Of a stretch of DNA of 64,000 bases, positions 1 through 12,900 are shown piece by piece. Each line of letters starts with the position of its first letter. The first letter of the stretch is position 1. A model generated the notes under the pieces. The model did not search any database and was not told the DNA's origin. It saw nothing but the letters and a program-made list of their open reading frames with translations. Location of the stretch: NCBI GenBank assembly GCA_013115125.1, contig JABANN010000005.1, positions 62,001 to 126,000 of the forward strand, in the 5' to 3' direction. This DNA is from Perkinsus olseni. Taxonomy: Eukaryota > Perkinsozoa > Perkinsida. The position numbers and the translations under genes were made by a program.

Positions 1-3000
1 TACCGTAGATCCGCTGTCGTTTTCTAAGACTGCCTTGATTACATCAAGTACTTCCTGTTCTTCACCACCAGCGATCGCTGCAGTGAGATCCGTGAACCTG
101 CCGGCTGATTCAGAGCACTCTGCAGCTACATCACGAAGCCACACTCGGAGCGATGGCCACGCATCGGGTGAGCACACAGTTGAGAGAATCATCCTAACCC
201 ACCGGTCGTGGAACAACGCCTTTGCCCAGTTGTCCTCAAGATATTCAATGATCGCTTTAACCTGTCCATCCGCACATTTCTTAGACCTGAGCCGAACTTG
301 GCCACAACTCAGCCGAGCCGCGTGCGTCCCGTCACATGTTATTGAGGTAGGCGACTGGCATGCCAAGTAAACCACAGAGATTTTGTAGCTCCAAAGGCTC
401 TCCGCCGAGGTACCTATCCCATTGACCGTCGGCCATAAGTCGCGACAGTTACTGCGGACTACGTGAACTCGGATATCTTTCCAAGCTTATCAACTTCAAT
501 CTGACAGAAGTGGCCCGTCCCTGAGGTTACATTCAAATCATCAGTGACGATGGTATCTGAACAACCCAGATTTCGTGGGACCAAGCTGCCTCTCTCTGTA
601 CGCTACCACTCGGCAATTTCATATAATCCTCGAGGCCAGGAATAGCCAGCTTGTAGTAATGAAGAAGGCCAGGCAGCAGACCAGTAGATACGTGGGGACG
701 CGAGAAGGCCGGTAAAGGAGAGCTCTGAAGGGATCGACACCTTCACGTTGAAGGTGAGAGTGGCAGCGGCAGCTTTACGTCTGATTGCCCTGCGGAGGAC
801 TGAGGGTCGACGTCGTTCTCCGCTCCGTCGAAAGAGACCTCCCCTGAGGCTTCCGCTGTAGAGCGCTCAGGATCTAGACACCTAAGTTCGGATTGCCCGT
901 CAGAACAGCGTCAAGAAGGGGTAGTCTGCTTATATCGACGAAGAATCCAGGGTGAGAGGTCTTACTTCACAATAGCCTCAGCGAGACTAGTTCCGACTTC
1001 ACGGCCGTTGTAGCCATCCTGGCGAAGACTCTGGTGGAATCCTAAGGGCGATGCGTTCAGCTGCCAACTGTCAGTTCTATCGCTCAGCTTACTCGTGACC
1101 TTCCCTCCGCTCGCTGGAGCCTTCACGTATCGACGAGAAAACTCACAGAGAGGTCCGGCAGCGAAAATGCTCTCGTCTGTCGTCCGGAAGAAACGATCGA
1201 CAATGAGACGCCCATCGTACCTGTTGGCACGTCACTGGCTGACACTTCCCTACCAGTTCCAAGCTTACACTAGTTGGTTACCGTAGATGGCTGAGAATAT
1301 CCTCGGGTCAACACTATGACCATCCGCAGTGATCAGGACACGGCAAGTGATCTTGTATCTGACACCCAATGCTCGAACGATGCACTCAGTACCATAATTA
1401 CTGGATCGGGTCATCAGGGTTGATCTCCTTAGAAACTTTTTCGAGTATTCCGCGTACCTGGTACGGACTTGCAACGAAAGCATGCAGCTAGTGGACTCAC
1501 AGGCGTCCCTCGAGGCCCTTGAGGCTCCTCAGATTTATCCTGGAAGAAGGAGCGACCATACTGGCTCGACGGACATTCCGATTCCACTTACCTCCTCGCC
1601 GGCAAGCCCGCTAAGCTTGATTGCACAGAGTCGCTGTCTGCTGTCAAGCTCTACCCCGGTCAGAGTGAGGTTGCTGTGAACGCGTACCTGCTTCGCACGT
1701 CCACTGTGTGAAGCCAGTTCACCAGTATCGGCTTACACCGATACTCATCAGAACGTCGTGTATTTTCCCCTCGACTGGATCGCCTTCCGCAAAGGCGTCC
1801 ACTGGGAGTACTTCATCTTCATCAGGGATAGTGTCACGACCTGATACAATGACACTGCTGATGGCATCGTCACCCGGCGGAGTACTTCTTCTGGGAGGCA
1901 AGACAAGCACGATCTTCTCCGGAGGGACCAGTCTGCCGAGCAAACCTTGAATCTGGACAAGCACGGCGATGGTGAGGACGGGAAGGACAGCGGTCTTTTA
2001 CCGCGCAGTAGGAGTCTAGAGCTCTGCCGTAGATGACCACGTAGCTGAGGGGATTCCACATGAGAGACTTCAGTAGAATGGATCCGTCTCCGAGGATCTT
2101 ATCGCATGAGCTGTCTGCAGACGATAGGCCTGACGAAGACGCTATCAGCTGCGTGAGGAAGGGCATTTCCGGGATCGCCTACAGCCGTTAACGTGTCGGT
2201 AGCCCAGCGGTAGATCAGCGACTCCCATCGAGCGAATGCTCAGAGAGTGCAGAGCATGATCTTGCAGGCCAGTCGTCAGGACCTAAGATGGGATCCCTCG
2301 CTAGGATGGTACCATCAAAAGCGCTACCCTACCAAATGGTCATAAGGAATCTCTATGAGCTTCCCTGCAGCCTCCGCCTGCGAGCCGTCCTCGGTGCTGG
2401 CAACGACGGAGACAGTCTTCGCGGTTCGATCGAGGGATATCATCCGAGCGTCCAAGATCCGAACCCGCGAGTCCATCATGAGTCGACGAAGCTCTCGAGG
2501 AGAGAATCTATGGGTGGGCACGGGCTGCATGGGAGGGTAACGGGCGAGGTGACTCACGCGCCAGTAGTGGCAGTGAGGCGGCGGACTTGCCAAAGAGAGG
2601 CTGGATGGCCACCTTCTGTGGCCTGGGTCTTGAATAGACGCGACAGGGAGGCTTCTTGGTGCGAGAGTGCTAAAAAATCTAGTAGCCACCGGAACGCGGC
2701 TTTTCTATACCAACTTTCCAGCTCATCATAGAGGAAGTAGCTGATTCCTCCAGGCGCCAGGAGCGTCAGGGAGGTGAAATGCAGCTTGGGCATCGAAATC
2801 AGAGCCGCCAGCGCTGCTAGACCGGCATCCGAGGCTCCTACTACAACCTGTGGGCAGGCTATATGACCGACAATCAATGATGTTGGACGACCTACTATTC
2901 TAGTATTGACTGTGCACTTGCAGTCGAGTATCATGCTCTTCGTGAGAATCTTTACGGATTCACATTCTTCATGGCCCTGGTGCCTGCAGCGGCAGCACAT

Positions 3001-6000
3001 GCTGTCGGTCACTGACCCGTATGCTAGTGGAGAGTTATCATCCGACTGGAGGGAATCCAGACAAGTTCCCCGAGTGAATCGGAGACGATTGGAAAATAAT
3101 TGCTCGGCGTAAGTCCATGTGTGTTCTTCAAAAACGGTTGGCTCGAGCCGATGCGAAGTTGACAAGAAGCAGCGGTGGACTTACGAGGTGCCCTCGAGGT
3201 AACTGATCCTTGTTGCCTGATCGCGAAGGAGCCTCTCCTGCCTGCCACCCTCACTCTCTATCCACTCTCGGTGCTCCCATCGGGCCGTGGGACCGTCAGA
3301 CTCGTCCATCTAAAGAACGCACGGATGGAACGTGGCCAAGCGTGCCAAGCTGCAATTGGTCATGAGCCGGGCTCCATCCGGGTTTCGCCCTTCGAGCTAG
3401 TAGAGATAGAGATACTGGTAATAGCCTGCTGGTACCACGTACTTGAGCAAAGATAGCAGAGGGCGGCGGAGCCCGCTTGATTGTGGTCACACCAGGAAGG
3501 CTGAGTCGTGGAGCGACGTGTATCTGAGGGAAACAGTTGAGAACCGTGAGCGGGTGTCGGATTCAGTATTCATGCAAAAAGCATTCCTTCAAGCAGCGAA
3601 CTGGCGATACCTCTGATCTGGAAAGGAGACACCGCGGAGAGCATGCCTCAAAGGCTTACGAATTCATCATCGAGGATGCCACATCTTCCAGGCAGGGCCG
3701 TGGAGCTCGTTAGAGACTGGTTGCAGCTAATCCCGTTGTTGTTGGTAGTAGCGATACATCTGCAGCAGACACTTCCAAACTTGAAGGGGCGTTTCACTTC
3801 GGTGCAAGGAATTTCAAGAGCGATCTCATCGTCGAAGCACTCGCCCTTTGTGATGAAAATCGAGGAAGAAAAGCTCAATACCACAGGAAGGATCTCCACT
3901 GACGGAGTTTTACATGAGTCGAGTCCCCAGGGCGGTGTTGGCCATGTGCAGTATCCTTCTGGTCTGCCCTCGAAGCAGCGGGCTGACACTCCAATGAGTG
4001 AGACGGCAGCAGCAGTTGGGTCTCTTGTAAACTGCTGGTGTCAGGTACTGGTCAATGTCGTAGCAGTCTGATGTAGAGTTTGAGTGACCAATGTGCATGA
4101 ACGAGCGAGAAACCGACATCGCAGCGTGTCGATAGGGTCTGCTTCCCGGTCGGCATCCGTGACCATCTCCACCTGAGGGCGGACGTCATGCTTCAACTGT
4201 AGGTGGTAGGGGAGACGCGATGACACGATTCGCCATTGTGCCAAGAGCTCAATGGCAAATTGTGAACTATTATGCCCTCCAGTAACTCTCAGTCTGCGTT
4301 ACGTTCAACTTAGATAGTACTCACCCCGAGGATCGACGCAGTTTGACCGTCCAGGAGGACCACAACAACGGTTATCTCATCACGCTCGTAGCGCCTAAAA
4401 GCGGGATTGGCCTCACAGGTGGTTGAAGAGTCGGGATACTCTTGAATGGATTCCCGATGTCTCTTGGTGATTGTGGACGCAACGGGTTCGAGTCGTGACC
4501 AGTCCAGGCACGCTGAAGGGAGCCAAGGTATGTGCTAGCTACGCTGTTCACCGACCATGTGACCTACCTTGACCGGAGCTGTGCGGCAGTACCACAACTT
4601 CCCAGTGAGGGTTGTGTGCCTCCATCAATACGGGACTGCCGGATAACCTGGCGTATACTGAATCTCGATGAGCGAGGTATCTGATGAGCGGTGGAGAAAG
4701 GGATAGGTGGTTGAAAGCGGCACGCGGTAGAGATGGTTGGCATTCGAACGACGCAGACAACGCGATGCGTGATCAGTGACCGAAAGTGAAGCACTACTAA
4801 ACAAGACTGAGGTACTCCGCACTATTAGCTCGCTAGGGTTGGCAAAGGAACGAGTTGCCGACCATTACTTACAAGACGTGATGGAAGGTTGTGGCGATCT
4901 TAGGCGACACTTGTGTGAACATTGAGGAGAGGAAGTTACTCTGGGGCGTGTCATGGGGCTGCGTGAGGATGCAGTAGTTTTTGTCCGGGAACCTGAAGAC
5001 TGCTACTATGGTGGTACGAAGGAAGAATCCATGACTATGCTTCGCCCACACGACCGTCAAAATTCCAGTCGAAGATCCGCGAAATGGGTCGATCGAGTGC
5101 CTCTTCTCTTGAAACACCGGTCCGGAGAACTCACATTGAGAAGGCAGGCACGAGGAAGTCGGCACTTTGGCGTTGGTATTGGGCGTCAAGGCAGAACATA
5201 CTGATGCAGAAAACATCTTTAGCATACCTATAGGAGCTCCATGCGGAGGGAAGAATGAGAGAACTAGCGGCTACTGTGGGGTATCCGCCAGCCAGAGATC
5301 ATGCGAAGGTGGAAGGGCGATTTTGAAGGCCTCGAACTTCCGCTGCACTACCGTGCTAGAGTCATCTATTACAGGCAACTCGGCAATGTCGCAGAGATTC
5401 CTAAAGAGAGTATTTTCTCAGCATCGAGATGCGAGAAGGCATGCTAAGCGTACATGATGGCTCCGTCGAGAGCCTCGAGTGTGAGCTCATCCTGCGGCGA
5501 TGGCAGACCTCCCCAGAAGGTGAGAACCATGGCCATGACGGTTGAGTCCACCTGTTCCAGCATTCTCAGAGGGCAGTGGAAGCCGTAGTAGTTCGGCAGG
5601 CTCACTTCTAGCCCGTTCTCAGCCAACGCAGCAGATATCTGGTCTAGGGTGACGCGCCTCTCCCCAGGCCCCGAAGAGATAATGCCTACCATCATAGCAG
5701 GTATGAAGAAACTCCGTAGATGGCTGCCTGCGAAGTGACCGACCTTGGTTCTCCTCAGAGTTCTCAGAATTCTGCTGGTCTCCATGCTCCGTGATGGGAT
5801 GCTGTATCGGTTTAGTGTGTCTGAGAACAACGAGAACGATCAGGAGACATAGTGAGCTCGCACGCCTGCTTGCACGTACAGGATGGTTCGAGCTGCTAAT
5901 AGAGCATTCCCGATGTCCCGTCGCTGTTGTTCGTCTATGGCCAGGAACGCGTCTATCGTGCTAGTGAGCTCTTCTATCGGACGGGAGGAGGAGGAGCTGC

Positions 6001-8263
6001 ACCTGATGGCACTACAGTGCGAGCGCGATGCCAACGCAGGGATGTACAGCTGCTGATTGAAGAGCCCTTCTAGAGCTTCTTGTAATTCCCCACTAGTCAG
6101 GATACGCTCGGCTCCATCGCTCTCATCACCCACAGTACCATCTTCTAGCGCCGAAACAGCCGCCGAGACGAACTTCGCTACCTAAGCGTCAACTGCGCAT
6201 CGGATAGAGAGAGACGCGTTAGCAAGTCACCCACCTCGACCTCTGCCGTGCTGTCGTCACCAGGGCTGTCAGCAACCAGGGCTTCACATATCAAGTCAAG
6301 GTCAAGCAGCTCCAATGTGAACTGGAGGCGATCTCCTACAGATCGTTCAGTACCGGGGCCTGAATCAAACTCAGAGCAGCGACTGACTTGTGGTGAGTAC
6401 CACCAAAACCAGCCGAATTTCTTCTGTTCCCTTCGTTACAAGGCCCGGAAAGGGATGCCCTCGCTATGTCCGCGAACCTGGGGTGATGACAGGACGGCTA
6501 GGAGCGCGAGTAAAGGCGGAGCATGCGTACTTTGGTTTGAGTAGGAAGTCATAGTCCTCCAGATGGAAGCACTTGACCAGTACATTGACCTGAGTAAAGA
6601 GAGGATCCTTACTGACCAAGAGCTGTGGGCATACATCAACTTCAGTTGTCACGCACATCAACCCTACGGCCTTGCCGGAAGAATCTAAGGTTGATGATGA
6701 TACAACACGGAAAGCGTATCTTCGGAGCACGTACCGCGAGGCTGGGCCACCAAGGACTTATGCGATTCGTCTTGGGCTGCTATCAGCTCGGCTAGGAAGA
6801 ACCTAGGAAGGTCGGATGGTCGCGAATAGGTTGTCAAGACAACCTACTCGCCATAGGTGTCAGTCACGACGTCACTTTGAGCGTCGAAGACCTCCACGAG
6901 ATCGTCGTGGTCTTCAACCGTAGCCGGGCGTATGATCAGCGGAGGGAAGGCGCGCTCTCGTGGGCAGTGGTATCTAGTATGACGATGACCGAGTAGGGGG
7001 CATCCCTGAGGCTTCACATGCTGCACTGTGAACTTGAGAATATTCCCTCCTCTGCTGGACCTGAGGCGCGACTGACGTACACCGATAAGCTTCCCCTGGT
7101 ACCTCACCTTGGATCTCTTCGAAGAGCCCCAGGAAGGGTCGCAAGCCGAAAGTTAAAGTCTCTATGGCCAGATCCTTGCCAACGTACCTGCAAAGTCAAG
7201 CATTGACTAACGCAGATATTATTGAATAAAGTTAAGACCGATTTGCCCTACAGCAGGAGATGGTTGATCTCCGGATATGCAGCCAAGATCCACTGACAGG
7301 CTTGCCGCAGCACTCTTGATTCTTTCCCACTGTGGCTGATGAAGCACCTGAGGCAGTCCGACCTCGTCACGTCAACGAGCAGCATGATGGCTGGTAGCTG
7401 ATAAGGGCGGCTGGATAGGTCTCACTTGAACCAGAGAGAGTTGTACTGGTAGATTCTGTGAGTCTCCGTTACCAGACTCCACTGATGATACCTGATAGGA
7501 TGCCTTCACGACAGTCCATCCCACCAGACACAGCGAAGAGACGGGTACGGGACAAGTCGTACTACACTAAACTAGGCGCGGCGTCGTTCTCGATCGTGCT
7601 CGCAGCTCTGAGACAGGGGAACGATATTTAGATTTTAATTGAGTTAGTTCTCGGGAAGCCTCTTGCGAACGCGAGCGTCTTTCTCACTCCTGCTGCACCG
7701 TAAGCCCTCTGCCGTCACTGGCTACTTCCGATTTGCCTGAAAAATTTTAAGTTCCACCAGAGCGCGTGTGGCAAGCGGTCTCCTCCTCACAGGCCTCTAG
7801 TTGTTGCAGACATGGGCGGCATCGCGTCGTTTTCTCTACCTTCTAATATGGCCGGGTAATTGTCCAACACCGCAAACCCCACGATAGAGAGATTCTCGTC
7901 CTCGACAACGATGGAGAGGGAACTGAGCAGAGAGGGTCCCCTAAGCCCATGAGTGAAGCGTTTTGGCTGGTTGTTCGACGACCTTCACCGACTGGCTGAG
8001 CAGACGAAAGCGAGTGCTTACGAGGTTTCCATCACTTCCACCAGTGTCCGTCCTTCATAAGCGTAGAACGACTCCACGATGACTGGCTGAGTCGATACTC
8101 CCCCGTCTGTTCTCTCGTTGCTGCTGAATTAAAGGTGAGGTGTTTATCGCGTTGGGCGTCGATACTGCTACCTTTCGTACAGTGACAGGATGGCGGGCAG
8201 GTCTGCTTGGGAAACACGCCGAGCTTTGAAACGTGTTTGGTTTGAATGTCGTTCTTCGTTCAT
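1..8263 (-). CDS. CFAP61: CFAP61 homologue, multi-exon, 3' end outside the window
   Basis: Cilia- and flagella-associated protein 61, a radial spoke/calmodulin-associated axonemal protein; the family joins an N-terminal acetyltransferase-like region to a C-terminal nucleotide-disulphide-oxidoreductase-like fold. The gene reads right to left. Start ATG is at 8263-8261 (MNEERHSNQTRFKARR). Then come VVEDENLSIVGFAVLDNY (about 7880-7940), a block at 7260-7400 containing MLLVDVTRSDC, the family signature IRPATVEDHDDLVEVF followed by SDVVTDTYGE (6844-6950), FRFPDKNYCILTQPHDTP (about 4950), VVVGASDAGLAALAALIS (about 2800), MISLDRTAKTVSVV (about 2430), VPPEKIVLVLPP (about 1900), IFAAGPLCEFSRRY (about 1130-1175), GLLPGLLHYYKLAIPGLEDY (about 620-690) and WAKALFHDRWVRM (about 190-230). 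The order matches animal CFAP61 throughout. Introns are short GT-AG. The last exons lie left of base 1. Identification is strong; exact splice sites are only partly worked out. Confidence 0.9.
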
Positions 8264-9134
8264 CACTCCAAGCGAATTATACTCAACTAAGTTGACGTAG
8301 ATCCGTCTGCTACGCTTGGATGGACGCCCTGGGCGCTATGGACGTTAGAAATAACTTTTATTCTTCAAACGGGTAGATTACCAGTACTGCCAAAGCCTCA
8401 GATCGACGCTTACTATAATCGTCAGTCCAATATCTAACTGCGCTTGGGCGAGCGCGATAATCATTCATTAACGCGCACGCCATCAGCGCAACCTTCCGTA
8501 ATGATACAGCCGTGTCGAATTTCAAGGGAACGCAGCGCGTAAGGATCAATTCCGGAAGCGATTCAGAGTTTCAGCTGAGTGGACGAGGTGTTTGAAACAC
8601 CTTGTTCATTAAGGTGATGCTGTTCGAGTTGGCACACGAGACGCCTTCCACAAGGCTGTCTCCAGTTTAGTGTTCCAATCGCAGAACATTAACGTGTATC
8701 TCTTCCTTGGTTTCCCTAACACAGTGAGAGCGAAACCAAGGAAGAAACACACGTGAGTCACACTCCGTTGCTCCTCTGGAGAATAGACTACCGGTGTGAC
8801 GGTGCAGCTTTTCTAGCGTGCCTGCATGAGTTCGGGATTCTGCTCAGTTATGCTCTTGGCACTACCCGTCTTGGGACCCTATTCTCGTGAGCAAGCGGTG
8901 ACCGCTTAGCGGTCCATAACCACATCTTAGCCTCGATGAGATGGCTGGTTTGTTACAGTCTGCCCCACTACACATCAAACTAGCCGAGCTTCTTTCTTAT
9001 CCTAACCTTATAGCCATGGCTGAGTGCCGCCCGCGATCTGGGTCTCCGCGGCCCGGCGACGACCTTTTCAGCGCTCCCAGGCCTAAGGTGAGCAAATGAT
9101 GTTACCACTCGACTCGTACCATCGCGGCACTAAC
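8264..9134. other. Intergenic region between two divergent genes, hairpin-rich
   Basis: This stretch separates the CFAP61 start from the TPR gene start and probably holds both promoters. No convincing exon was seen; a short ATG reading frame at 9016-9090 ends at a GTGAGC donor but its phase does not fit the TPR gene. Perfect inverted repeats lie at 8586-8602 (AGGTGTTT, 1-nt loop), 8701-8745 (14-bp arms, 17-nt loop) and 8893-8913 (AAGCGGT/ACCGCTT followed by AGCGGT again). Confidence 0.6.
8701..8745. repeat. Perfect inverted repeat, 14-bp arms
   Basis: The arm TCTTCCTTGGTTTC at 8701-8714 is matched exactly by its reverse complement at 8732-8745, leaving a 17-nt loop. It lies in the divergent intergenic region between CFAP61 and the TPR gene. 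It could act as a transcript or cruciform hairpin, but it is also one of many such structures in the window. Confidence 0.85.
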
Positions 9135-10458
9135 ATGCCTGTGGAAGATGACATGGCCGTCGTGTCAGACAACCCCGTGCAAGCAACGAATGCCTCCCAG
9201 CCAATTTCAGTGGGTACCACGACCGAGCACGTCGTTCCGACAGAAGTAATTAGCTTTCCTTCATCGGCATCGTAACCGATCTAAATGATCGAGTCCAGCT
9301 TGGCGGCGCCCCGACCTCTTTCACTGTTGTGAGTACGATGCAAAGCTCGCTCCATCAGGCCGGTTCAATCAGTCGGGAGCGGAAATAACTCTCGAAAGAG
9401 GCAGCAGAAATACTCAGTAAGATGAACTCTCGATGATGATGACTTCACCTCGCCGCCACGTTACTTCATTCCGCCAGGATTCTTCTGTCCCTTCGTGGTC
9501 CAAGCTGAACCCTCGTCGGCTTCACTTACCACCCCGATTACGTACCCCACTGCGATCGACCGATGGGAGTGAAAAAATTCCTTCGGCCCAAGTGGCCGAC
9601 CTCCGGGTGAGTAGCACCTTCCAAGGCACGGCAAATTGCGTCAAGTACCGCTCTTTTCCCAGTTCTTGCAGAACGCAAGTCGGAGAGCTGGTCGCCTCCG
9701 TGAGGAAGGGCGGTGCTACTACTCTCTCGGTGTGCTCTACGACAATGCGGGGAGGTGGCGAGACGCAATCAAATGTTATACGCAGTTCCTTCGGGTAAGA
9801 TCCTCGGCGTCAGTCGCAAGCCAGCCGTCTGCCCACTGTGAGCGTCCGTGACTGCTGTTCCTCTGGAACAGCGCTAGGACCGATGGTGGCCTGCGACTCC
9901 CCTGACTGTAGAGTCAGAGTTACCAATCGTAAGACCTTAGGAGTGATGAAGGAAAATATAGTTTCAATTCTCGGATCCTATCCCCTGAGGCCATGGCTAG
10001 CTAGCCGCGTATCCACCGCGCTATGCTTTTGTGTACTAGTTCCCCTCTGCAGACGAGATCTCCTTTATTTCCTAGCACTATGTATCCCTGGCTTGTCTCA
10101 TTCTGTAGATATGTGAGCGTTGTCGGGACGCACAGGGAGAAGCTTTGGCTTACCATTGTCTCGGAGTTGATTACCACTTTTTGGGTAAGGCAGAATCTGA
10201 CAGAGGCTCTACAGATTCCGCCGAGGAGTTTCTGATGAAGGTAAAACTTTCCCGCGCGCATCTACTCGCACCTGCTGGGAATGGCAGGCACTTGGTTTTT
10301 ACCAGAAGCATTTGGATCTCGTCGGAAGTGTCGAAGGTCGCTACTTGACCAACGTCAACATGTCTAGGGTTTACGCTGCACTGGGTGATGAGGAAGAGTG
10401 CTTAGGTCGCCAAAAGTACGACGAGAGGGCTTTCACGTTCATTAGCGAATCTCAGTAG
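9135..10458 (+). CDS. TPR-repeat protein, six exons, about 231 residues
   Basis: Small tetratricopeptide-repeat protein, a helical scaffold for protein-protein contacts. The proposed exons are 9135-9245, 9299-9328, 9478-9606, 9672-9794, 10109-10240 and 10288-10458, all joined in phase 0 with GT-AG introns; the TAG stop is at 10456-10458. TPR-like helices are clear in exon 4 (CYYSLGVLYDNAGRWRDAIK), exon 5 (GEALAYHCLGVDYHFLG) and exon 6 (NVNMSRVYAALGDEEE). The N-terminal 90 residues are low in structure and rich in Pro, Ser and Arg. The intron at 9795-10108 is long and contains a perfect hairpin (9854-9872). The gene is transcribed away from CFAP61, so a shared promoter and an axonemal role are possible but unproven. 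The first exon is the least certain part. Confidence 0.7.
9854..9872. repeat. Hairpin inside a TPR-gene intron
   Basis: GCTGTTCC at 9854-9861 pairs perfectly with GGAACAGC at 9865-9872 across a 3-nt loop. It lies within the 9795-10108 intron, which is much longer than most introns here. Confidence 0.85.
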
Positions 10459-10537
10459 TCGTCATCTACACGCTGTGGATGGCAAATTGCGGGCCGCAAT
10501 AGAGTCCGAGTCATGCTGCTGTCAGGCTTGCGAAAGG

Positions 10538-11850
10538 CTACGCGCAGCAGCTGCAGCCTTCCCGTAGCTCGGCTGGCCCAGCCGACGCGGTTCTGATCAA
10601 TATGGACCCCTCGGAATGGGCTCGCTCCCCGAGCGAGAAACTCATGAAATAGTGAATGAGGCGACGGAAGTGCAAGCCAGGGACAAGTAGATCGATAAGC
10701 GTGGGGTGCCTCACCATTAGAGCGCTACTGCTGCTGATATAAGACCTCTTTCGGACTGGATATGCCCTTGGTCGAGCAGGAAACTGTGAGAAAGCGCGAT
10801 ATCTTTGCTGACCACGAGAGCCTTCACCCCACCGCAGATCATCACAGCAAAGGGCTGCGTGTCGCTCAGATTGTTGGAGTTGCGATATCCTTGCCTGCTG
10901 GGTTCGCAACTGAATGTCGGGGCTAAGCACAAGGGCAGTGGGGTGGCCTCTCATTATCGTGAGTAGCCCGTGATGCCAGCGCATACGGTTGTGGGTGGAC
11001 TCCTGCCTCTGGGTGTGTGCGAAACTCGGCAACAGTTCTAGATATGAGTTGAGTTGACAGTTGACATGTTGAACTCCGGTACCAGTAGAATATCCTGCCG
11101 GCCTCGTCCGCCCGGGAGCCACGGTCTCCAAGATACTGCGGCCGTAGCCTTACGACTCACGGAGGCTGGTCTGCGTCTCAGCATAGAGGACGTCGTGACT
11201 AGCCCCCCAGTCCCCTTGCCTTTCTTTAAGTATAACAATTTGAGCAGCTTTGCAGCCTCTGCGTGAGCCGATCAGTCCCACCCAACCCACTTAGCGAGAC
11301 TACGGATGAACCCGGACCTACCCCGATATCCGGGTTCTACGCCTCTACACGCCCTATAGTTGTGTACCCGCTGTGCGCAGCCCAACGCGGGAACTACTGG
11401 CGTAAGGCACCAGGAAGAGAAGTCGTAGTGCCCAGCGCCACGAGTCGGGGCCCCGAGTCCCAATCCCCGTGGTCAGGGGTGTTAGCAGATCGAGTGAGTC
11501 TGCAGTATGGCGTGTGAGCCACCCGCTGTCTCAACGGTTTAGCCCTCCCACTCTCAACCTGAACCCAGCCTGAGGGTGAGCCTTGGGAAACCTCGTATAA
11601 GGGATCCGAGTCTGAACGTTGGAGCATGTAACCGTGCCCTGCGTAGGTGCGCCATCATCTTCCTCATCTCCCGGTCCCCGCAGTCAAAAGTTTCATACGT
11701 GTCCCCAGACGCGAACCTAATGAACATATATGCGTAGAAGGGCACCGACCCTCATCCCCTAGTGGCAAAGAGTGTGAACTTTGTACGTCACGCACGGAAA
11801 AACTCGCAGCGAAGGCGCTACCTTCAAGGCGGCCCCTACCCTGAGATCAT
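10538..11850 (-). other. Weak coding-like pieces, gene model unresolved
   Basis: Several minus-strand frames look more protein-like than their shadows, for example PFAVMICGGVKALVVSKDIA (about 10790-10850), RQDILLVPEFNMSTV (about 11060-11105) and FIRFASGDTYETFDCGDREM (about 11670-11725). No family was recognised and no consistent chain of exons could be built. It may be a multi-exon minus-strand gene, or two, or chance open frames in GC-balanced DNA. The plus-strand overlap is no better. Confidence 0.25.
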
Positions 11851-12369
11851 TTCCTGTCCGGCCCAGCGATCTGTGTCACAATCATGCTCCCGTCGCATAA
11901 AACGTGTTCCTCGGGTATTCGCCTTACCAAAGTAGCTGTGGTCCCAGCAGTTCTGGGAGATATGCCAACTGGGCACTGCAAGGCTCTCCCAGGTGTCACT
12001 CGACAGTTAGCCGCAAAGACAGCATAAAACTGACAGTTGCCAACTTACGCTGGATGTAGTACGGGCTGCTGATGCGGACTGCAACACAAAGACGAATAAA
12101 GGTGTTAAAAGCCTTCCGTATGAAAAAACTGTGCAGAACGGCTATGAGAGCGACAATACCCTAAAAAGACAATACGATAGTGACAATACTAAGGATGCCG
12201 TTCTCAGCCCTCAGCTTTGCCATTCTTCCAAAAGAATGATGCTGTAGCGACCATCTGTTCGCCAGGAACAGAGGATATGCTTGTCACTGAGAAGCGGTAC
12301 GCTATTAACTGAATAATGATGCTCTTTGGATGCGAGTGAACGGACAGCCAGGCTGAGGTTACATACTCA
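11851..12369. other. No gene seen; short repeats and two hairpins
   Basis: No convincing coding frame. GACAATAC occurs three times within about 50 bases (about 12148-12190). Two perfect hairpins sit close together: CATTCTT/AAGAATG at 12231-12248 and TCTGTTC/GAACAGA at 12264-12282. Confidence 0.6.
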
Positions 12370-12834
12370 TCACAGTGTGCACTCTCCCGGTGTGAAGCTG
12401 CGCGACGAACCGTTGAACCTGGTAGTCATCATGCGGGGTGAATCAACGAGCTCGAAGTAAATCATGTCCAGTTCCTTCAAGGGTCCTGGGTATGGAAAGA
12501 AATGATGAAAAAAGTCATTAACGGTTTTTTGAAAAGAATTATACTCTGAGAAGGCAGCCTTATCTAGCAGGTAGACAGAATGAGACAGCCTATTCACAGG
12601 CAAAGGGTTGGTCATATACCCAAAACCGACCGACACGGTCAACGTGACGGTGACAACCGGATAAGTGTTCCAAGTAACTCTTCCGCAAACATGAAAATCC
12701 GGATTGTGATAGACGGGATGAGGGAGGAGCGCCCTATAGGTTCCGTTGAGAAGAGTATCAGTCAGAAGTTGTTCACCGCTGATCACTGAGACCATGAGGT
12801 AGATCGTGTAGATGATTTCGAGGAAGACCTTCAT
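12370..12834 (-). CDS. Small secreted protein, unknown family, single exon
   Basis: About 154 residues without introns. The upstream in-frame ATG at 12861 is possible, but the ATG at 12834 gives a classical signal peptide (MKVFLEIIYTIYLMVSVISG) and is preferred. The mature part has a possible N-glycosylation motif (NGT), one conserved-looking Cys (HVCGRV), beta-prone stretches (TYPVVTVTLTVSVGFGYM) and an acidic aromatic C-terminal half. No family is recognised. It resembles the many small exported proteins of parasitic alveolates in general layout only. The surrounding DNA is otherwise gene-poor. Confidence 0.55.
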   Translation of the reverse strand: MKVFLEIIYTIYLMVSVISGEQLLTDTLLNGTYRALLPHPVYHNPDFHVCGRVTWNTYPVVTVTLTVSVGFGYMTNPLPVNRLSHSVYLLDKAAFSEYNSFQKTVNDFFHHFFPYPGPLKELDMIYFELVDSPRMMTTRFNGSSRSFTPGECTL

Positions 12835-12900
12835 ATGATGCACGAAGAATCCTGCAAACACTTCTATAACGGGAAGCCGAATATCGAAGGTGCACCGTAA

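Noticed and set aside
35-370. Plus-strand open frame of 111 codons
   Set aside because: It is antisense to the conserved CFAP61 C-terminal exon, which has clear family matches.
2195-2270. tRNA-like stretch (GTAGCCCAGCGGTAGATC, resembling a D-arm)
   Set aside because: No matching T-arm or acceptor stem could be paired, and the bases lie within the CFAP61 gene.
4480-4500. GGTTCGAGTC resembling a tRNA T-loop
   Set aside because: No cloverleaf partner arms around it; inside the CFAP61 gene.
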